A stretch of DNA of 64,000 nt, taken from NCBI GenBank assembly GCA_003255065.1, contig QAOA01004763.1, positions 113,648 through 177,647 of the forward strand, read 5' to 3'. Both the position numbers and the translations under genes were made by a program. The number at the start of each line of letters is the position of its first letter. The stretch's first letter is position 1. This DNA comes from Cercis canadensis. Its lineage: Eukaryota; Streptophyta; Magnoliopsida; Fabales; Fabaceae. Positions 57,595 through 64,000 of the stretch are shown here, piece after piece. Under the pieces are notes generated by a model. That model saw nothing but the letters and a program-made list of their open reading frames with translations. It made no database searches and was not told the origin of the DNA.

Positions 57595-60552
57595 TTTGCT
57601 CAATGTAGGCTTATGGTGGCGTATACTCATGAGGATTTTTCCTTTCTTCAGGTCATGTGATCACATTGTCATGCAAAAGATTTTTGTTTACTTTTTTTTT
57701 AATTTGTGTGTATCTTGATGATATATATTTCTGAATGAGAGAATCTTAATTGCGGCATGATGTTTCATTTTTTTGTCTCGCATGCGCTCAATTACTTTGT
57801 CTCGTCATGTTCAAATAACATTTGTCATAGCTCCTTGATAGAGTTGATGATAAACAAAAAGTTACATACACATAGCTTTTGTAATGATATTGTTTGCCAG
57901 GTTCTGATTGGGAGAATCAGAGGAAAATATATCAAGCTATCAGCTTAGTCAATTTCAACTTAAGCTTTGTCATGTGAATCTGATGATTCTCGTGCAAGAT
58001 GTTTATAGCTCTGATTTCACAATACAAGATGTTTATAGCGTTGACACTGAGCTCGATTTTTTTCTCAACTCTTGGTGATCGCACTCTTCCTCAATTTTGG
58101 GCACCTCTATCACCTTTTTGATGGAGTCAGATTTATCAAACTTGAGGTGAGCTAATCTTATTTTAGGGGTCTTGTTGTCAAAGTACTCATGGTTGTATCT
58201 TCTTAGGTATTTAAGGCTTTTATTTTCCTTCCCAAGCTGTAATCGAAGGACTAGATGAATATCTTCATTGTTTCCTTTGGATGTAGTTATTTTCCTCCAA
58301 GTAAGGCGGTCACTTGTTTAGTGGACTTCAAAGAATCCACTTGAAGTATTAGCCCTACCTATACATAAAAGGACTTTTACTCAAGGCCGTAAAGAACATT
58401 AATAGAGATCAAAGTTCTTATACCAATTGTAGCTTTAGGCAACCCTAGAGGGTGAATAGAGTTACTTAATGATTTTATGACCCTCGGATTTTTTCTCAGT
58501 CAATCTAAAACTAGTTTTATGGAGATCAACATATACCAATATACCCTGAGAAAAACTAGTTGAACTAGTTTCATAAGGCAGACAAAAAATTTCTGCAGTT
58601 TGAGATTGAAATTCCTAAAAATTACAGTATTGATTGTCAAAGCTGTCTTGTTTCTTTGCGAGATGAAAATTGCTTTTTTTTTTTTAATGGAAATAAGGGA
58701 TTAAATCGTTCAATTTAAAAATAAGGGAATCCAACCATTCATTTTGTTAAAAAATAGGAGTCAATTTACAATTAAGCCAAAAAAAAATTATAATATTTTG
58801 TTAAATATATATCTCCATTAAGCCACTAAATATGATCAAGTGATAAGGGGTCTACATAACATTGTCAATTTTGGGCTCATCCTATTTAATAATTGAACTT
58901 AACTCGTATAAATTGGGTTTAGGTTTGAATTTTGAGACTTGATTAAAACCAAGCTTTTTTAGGCCCGGCCCAATTCGGGTTGGCTTGATTATTAAATGAG
59001 CCAATCTGATTTAAATTCAATTTCTTTTTTAATTTTATTTTTCTATATTTTATAATTATTTTTCTAATTTATAATTATTTTTTAAATTTTTTTTATTTTA
59101 GAAATAATATTTAATTCAAAAAATAATAAAATAATATAAACCGATACTTGATGTTAGCAATTTGACCCATACTTGATGGGCCCTGCAATTTTTACTCAGG
59201 CGAGTAAAGATATGGGGCATAAGAATTTGGTGCGACAATGAGGATGGAGATTTAAATGAGTAATTTAACAGGGTAGGGGCCAGGGATGGGGAGGGCAGTA
59301 CCCAACTTGCCCTGTCTCGTATATTATTTATATATATGTATTTATATTTATATTTATATATATAATATAATATATATGCACCAAAAAAAATTCTAATCAC
59401 AAATCAAAAAGTAACCCTAACCCATTCACATTATATATTCTAATTGCTTGGAGGCTTTTATTATTGTTTGAGAACAATCCTGATAATTTTGTTTGAGTAT
59501 TATTTATTTTATTGTTGTTGTTTGAGATCATCTTGAATCCTTGATGATGTTATTTGAGGATTATTTATATTTTCTTGTTGGATGAAACTTGAATTTTAAT
59601 AAGAAATTATGATTGATGGATTAAATTTGTGAATTGTATTAATTTAGACTTAAACATAAATGTATATCGATAAATAGGGTGAAACACAAGGCAATGGGCA
59701 TTCAACGGAGACTGAGATGGGGCTCTTGATAAATTTCCATTCAAGGATGGGGCTGGAGATGTGGTTTGTATATTGGGAAATGAGAACCCCACCTGATTGC
59801 CATTCCTAAATCTAAGATAATTTGTAAGAAAATAAGAGTTGAAATTAAGGATGGCAAAATGCTTTGTTCAGAGTCGAGAAAGTGAGGAATTTCCCCCCAA
59901 ACAGGGCCAAGGAGGGATTTCTCCCGTTAGAATTTTAGGGACAGATAGGAGAATCCTAGCCCCTGCGAGCGATGATCCTGACGTAGTAAAATACCAAAAT
60001 AGCTTTATTCTACATGTGCTTCTTCGTTGCCACAAGTGGCACAAATGCCCCAACTGACATGAACACGTGGGAATGAGTGATTGGCTCTCTAAATAATGCA
60101 TGGTGAAATGGAAATGGGAGAGTTGGTTAATATATTAATTATATATTAGCCTCTAATAGATTAGGTATTGACATATTTTCCTATAAACTAATGGTAATTA
60201 CAAAACGCTGCCCCACCCATCGTTTTAAAGAAAATCAATCCAACTTGTTGAACCATTTAAGCTGGGAAGAGAAAAATCGTAAAGGTTCTCAAGAGATTGA
60301 GAGAGGGTTGAAGGTGATGTTTCATTAATCTATTGATAATTTGTGCTGCTTCAAATGAGGAACAAATAGTAAGCCATCTCCTAACACTTTTATTATATTT
60401 CTTTAATTGAAAAAAGAATAAGACATTTTGAGCAGTTGGATAGGAATTTGATGAGGAATTTTTTAGTAAAGGTTTTCTTCTTTCTCCATTATGTATGAGT
60501 TTAGAAAAAAGATGATGGAATAGTTGCATATTGAGCGAAGACCTGATCAAAA
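57595..60552. other. TMEM18 3'UTR and intergenic DNA
   Basis: The 3'UTR probably ends within the first 200 bases. The rest is AT-rich. GGGG-rich patches at 59,270-59,310, 59,690-59,790 and 59,880-59,970 look like worn transposon ends. No coding frame with family resemblance is seen. Confidence 0.5.
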
Positions 60553-60677
60553 TTTATTTGAATTTGGATTTTTGCTTATGGAATGCTTTTGAACCAGATT
60601 CGCCTTCATCTATGTCAACAAGGTCTTTGAAATCTTCACTGGGTATCGTGCTAATGAGGTTCTGGGTCGCAACCGGT
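60553..60677 (+). pseudogene. LOV (PAS) domain fragment, FKF1/ADAGIO-like
   Basis: One frame reads DFCLWNAFEPDSP; after a single-base loss the next frame reads FIYVNKVFEIFTG then YRANEVLGRN. Together this is the start of a plant LOV domain of the ADAGIO family (consensus DALEPDFPxIYVNKVFE, TGYRADEVLGRNCRFLQ). It stops just before the photoactive cysteine: after GRN the sequence reads CGG TGA. No F-box or kelch repeats follow. It is a short broken fragment, not a working photoreceptor. Confidence 0.7.
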
Positions 60678-61075
60678 GAGAAAGTTTCTTCCGTTTTTGC
60701 TAATATGTTTGGTCCACCTACCTTTCTCAGTTTCTTAGGAGCTGTTTGGTGGAAAGTGTAAAAAGGGAAAATGTGCGTTTCAATGTTTTCTAGGTTTAAG
60801 ACTGAAAATTTGTAACTTTAAATGATTAAAGACTATATCAATGTTTAAAACCACTTTGTTTACTAAGGCAATTCATATCTTCTCGTTGGTCTTTAGCTTT
60901 ACTAGGTGTAATGCAATGAGAGACGATTTCTTATTATTATTCCTTAAGTGAAACTGTAGCCTGGGAGATAATTGTTCTTGCTTTCAGTATCCTTGATGTC
61001 TATGGTTGAGTCATTCCAGGTATGCAATTTGTATGTGTGTAATGATGCTTCAAACAATGCTTGTACATATTCTAA

Positions 61076-61399
61076 TGGTTTCTGGTTCCCACCGGGGAAG
61101 AACTCAACTGTAGAGTATCGATCTGCATCCCGGTTTGGAAACTTGATTTTGATGTGAATATAAAGAGAATCAAGGTAAATATTCATCACTCAATGTTCTT
61201 TTCTTTGTGCTTACATAACATACTTATGTGATTAAAGCATCTTGCTATTTCACAGGCATTGCGACAAGAGTTGGAGAAGAGAGGAACGTTTGCGATACTC
61301 ACATCAACCTCACCAATAATAACTGCAAATAAAGTTGTTATAGTTGTGTTGTTCCAGCGTAGTTTCAGAGGCTCAAAGAATTTTGTATTGGATGAGTAG
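61076..61399 (+). other. Unidentified spliced open frame (gene fragment?)
   Basis: An open frame from 61076 reads WFLVPTGEELNCRVSICIPV and on to NIKRIK, meets a donor (CAAG/GTAAAT, GT at 61175) and resumes in the same frame after CACAG at 61255 with ALRQELEKRG and SFRGSKNFVLDE, stopping at 61397-61399. The two parts give 80 codons. The frame is preserved across a canonical 81-bp intron, which is unlikely by chance, but a stop (61073-61075) closes it upstream and I do not recognise the family. Opposite-strand frames here are also open, so the strand is not certain. Confidence 0.35.
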
Positions 61400-61989
61400 A
61401 ACTTCTTTTTACCAAAGCTCATAAAGAAGAAAATCTGTTCTGGGATTATTTGGAGACAGAACTCTTTAACCAAAACCAAATCATATTTATTCCCAACCCT
61501 CTCCTCAATCCAATTATATTTGTCAATCAAATTCCCTTTTTCTCATGATTTTCTCTGTTTTTGGAAATTGTTTTATTTAAGTATATAAAAATCAAGAATC
61601 CATCAGTGTGAGTTGTACCTAACACAACATATCTCATTTGCTGCTTTGCATGCCAAACAAGATCTACTGGCTTTTCAACACAATACTTGAACAATACTAT
61701 AAGAATAGCCAAGGCATAAGGCATCTTTAACGGTTTTAAGCACATGATCGGACAAATTCTTATAGACTAGGATACCATCCAATGCAAATTTTAAGAACAT
61801 AGTCTACATACAGTATGAACTGATTATAAGTTCTTCAAATTGGTTTCACTTGAAAAGAAAATCTTCATTGTTGCCTCATGAGGAAAAAAACACACATCGG
61901 TTTCCATTCTAAGAGCAAATCTTGCATCCTTAGAATCGCAGTCTGGTAACTCCAGGAGTCCATTTCTGCGTTGAGCATCAATCTCTCCT

Positions 61990-63779
61990 TAGGATGGATT
62001 CCACTGGCGTTTAGAACAACTATTTAAACCTTATCTCCCTGCAAATTGTAAAACATTAATAAGTTAACTAGTGCTCATCTCCCTATGAAATGGCAGCAAT
62101 GTCTAGTACACAAACTTACAATGTATATGTCTCTCTCAGTTGCAGATGCAAAAACAGTTTTAACTAGATCAACTGTTTCTGATTCAAAAAATGGAGTGAC
62201 AGCATCCTGCATGTTGTCATAGGTTCAAAGCTGGTGTCAAGTACAAAGAAATTTGCACAATAAATTATTTCCAGCAATGCATCAATTTGAGTACTTCGCC
62301 TGGGCAGGTAAGAGAAGTGGGCTAGGAGATTTCAGTTGGTTATCAGAAATGGCATGATGAGTGTGGAACCAGAACCTTGGGAGCTATACCTAACCCTCTC
62401 GTAGGAACCAACAACATCACATCTGAAGACACATCCCTTTCCTATTAGGTTGAAGAAGATATTAGCGGATGAAATATAAGCAAAAATTGAAACAATTCAA
62501 AAATTGAAACGATATTTGTTTAGAAGTCTCGACTCACCAAGTGCCTAGCAGCCAAGACCTTTTGTAAACCTCTTACATGCTTGAAAACCAGACGAGGCCA
62601 TCACACATTTGTCCACTCTATGGGGTCACAATCACATGAAAGAATCAAATAAAACAAGGTCTTATTAGACACATTACTAAAACTCCTCTCTACATCGATC
62701 AACAATATAAGCTTGCAACAAGCAACAAACAACGAAGAGTCCAAAGCTGAGTTTATTGACTCCATAATGATCTTGTAAGAAATACTATTAAAAACTCTCT
62801 CTCTCTATATATAAAATATAAACTTGCAACAAGGAACAAATAGCTCAAAACTCTGGTTGATTGACCACATAAAGTTTACTTGGAATCCTAAAGAAACAAA
62901 ATGGAATTGACTCAAATCACTAATCAAGGATGCCAGAGACATAAAACAATTAGAAATAAGTAAAAGCAGTCATTTTTCTTGTTACCATACTAGATAAAAA
63001 TTAAGGGCGTGTCTTTTGATTGAGAAACATTCTATCAGAAAAGATACTGTTTTAAGCAAATGTAGAAGCTGCAGAAGTTTCATTCCTGAGCTTCTACAAA
63101 ATCCCCAACTTTGGCTTAATAAAGTACTTTAAAAAGTTTTAAGAAGGACATCCAAACACATAAGAAGCAATTGTTTTGTGATACAATAAAAAAGGGTATA
63201 GTTTCGGAGGTTTGAAATAATGCTTTTGTTAAACACAAAAGGGAAGAATTCCTATAGGGAGTTCCCCACCACATTCATGAAATGAACTCTATATATTTAG
63301 TAGATTGACCCAAAATTAATTTTCTACTGAATATTAATAATCAAATCAGAAATTTAAAGAGTATATCCTCAACGACTGATCAAAATTTCAGAACTGAACT
63401 TTTTTTCCCCTATTCAAACATAATCGACTTATAGAAACAAAAATCCAAAACTACCAATCCCCATTTCATTTTCCATAAAATCATCTAGGGAAACAATTGA
63501 ATAGCTAAAAGCACAAGATGTTCCATACAGTTTGTAGACTTTGGAGTAATCCCAGGTGAGGATATTGTAACTAGTAGACATCCTCGTATCGGTTGTGATT
63601 ACACAGTAATCGGCTTCAGCAATTGCAACACAAAATCTACAAATAAATTTTAACACAAAAATAATTTCTGCCCAGTTGGCTACATGAACTGTATATCGGT
63701 AAGAGACACGGAGAGAGAGAGAGAGAAAGTACCCGCCATTGTTGTCGTATGGAAACCAATTAGCTTGATGCTTCGTCAT
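61990..63779 (-). pseudogene. 20S proteasome subunit beta type-1 (PBF1) pseudogene
   Basis: An intron-containing, decayed copy of the beta-1 type (PBF1) gene. Exon 1 (63779-63733) gives MTKHQANWFPYDNNG. Exon 2 (63636-63529) gives CVAIAEADYCVI then TDTRMSTSYNIL and YSKVYKL. Exon 3 (62617-62538) gives VMASSGFQA, loses two bases, then GLQKVLAARHL. The next exon (IYQHQHNK to VLGGLD in the family) is missing. The exon at 62441-62300 gives GKGCVF, VGSYERV and QGSGSTLIMPF, then loses one base; its donor GT has become GC. 62206-62120 gives ETVDLVKTVFASATERDIY. The last exon from 62038 has GDKV then a TAA in place of the usual Glu, then IVVLNASGI. Because introns are kept it arose by DNA duplication, not retrocopying. 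Confidence 0.88.
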
Positions 63780-64000
63780 GGTTGATGAACCTGAGACCAG
63801 TGAGACAAAGAAGAACTAGGGCGTGAAATTGAGCCTGGTACATGAGGCGTCCACAATGACGAGCGAGTTTTGAGCTGGAACTCACCTATCCTACTAAGCG
63901 ATTTGCTACGATCGGTCTGAGCTTAAGGCCTTTGTATTGGGGTGACTTAGCAGAGCCCCTAGGGGATGGGACTGAAGAAATCGAAGAGCCTAGGAGAGAA
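63780..64000 (-). other. Region upstream of the PBF1 pseudogene
   Basis: This would correspond to the 5'UTR/promoter side of the ancestral proteasome gene. No separate gene is recognised before the window ends. Confidence 0.4.

Noticed and set aside
61186-61745. Minus-strand open frames of 114 and 72 codons
   Set aside because: No family recognised, no splice context, and they oppose the plus-strand spliced frame; too weak to call genes.

Overview
The window is nuclear DNA of a flowering plant, almost certainly a eudicot. It is AT-rich and its genes have GT-AG introns. Intergenic DNA and introns carry L1-type LINE debris, LTR-retrotransposon pieces, foldback elements and MITEs. Four protein genes can be read, three with full exon models checked for reading frame. 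Proteins and family names are recognised from memory of the families; no search was run. The roughly 1% divergence between two nearly identical segments at 52-56.6 kb suggests a heterozygous, perhaps woody, outcrossing species. I cannot name the species.

Layout. 1-13.45 kb (+): a PRMT6-type protein arginine methyltransferase; its first coding exon lies left of the window. 13.5-29 kb: intergenic and rich in transposons, with a Mutator-like foldback element flanked by a 9-bp target duplication, a second foldback element, a palindromic LTR-retrotransposon fragment, five copies of a PIF/Harbinger-like MITE and a 0.24-kb tandem repeat. 29.04-30.54 kb (+): an intronless nepenthesin-type aspartic protease (ASPG2-like). 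34.1-46.9 kb (-): a ten-coding-exon SNF2-RING-helicase (FRG1/CHR27-like, 1023 aa), with a solo LTR in one intron and a LINE in its 5'UTR intron. 49.1-57.6 kb (+): TMEM18, whose first two coding exons appear twice. 60.5-63.8 kb: gene debris, namely a LOV-domain (FKF1/ADAGIO-like) fragment, an unidentified spliced open frame, and a broken intron-containing copy of the 20S proteasome beta-1 (PBF1) gene.

How the genes relate. PRMT6, ASPG2 and the SNF2-RING gene appear, from memory, to match consecutive Arabidopsis loci At3g20020, At3g20015 and At3g20010, so the first 47 kb looks like conserved microsynteny; TMEM18 (At1g34350 in Arabidopsis) is not part of that block. Two genes are chromatin-related (arginine methylation; an SNF2 factor linked to RNA-directed DNA methylation), one is a secreted protease and one an inner nuclear membrane protein. 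Nothing in the sequence shows joint regulation.

The most consequential observation is that the TMEM18 duplication meets exactly at a single N base, which points to two haplotype contigs joined by the assembler rather than to a real tandem duplication. I found no convincing undescribed biological system. The best new-looking items are the MITE family with shared target sites, the foldback elements, the palindromic retrotransposon fragment and the unidentified 61-kb open frame.
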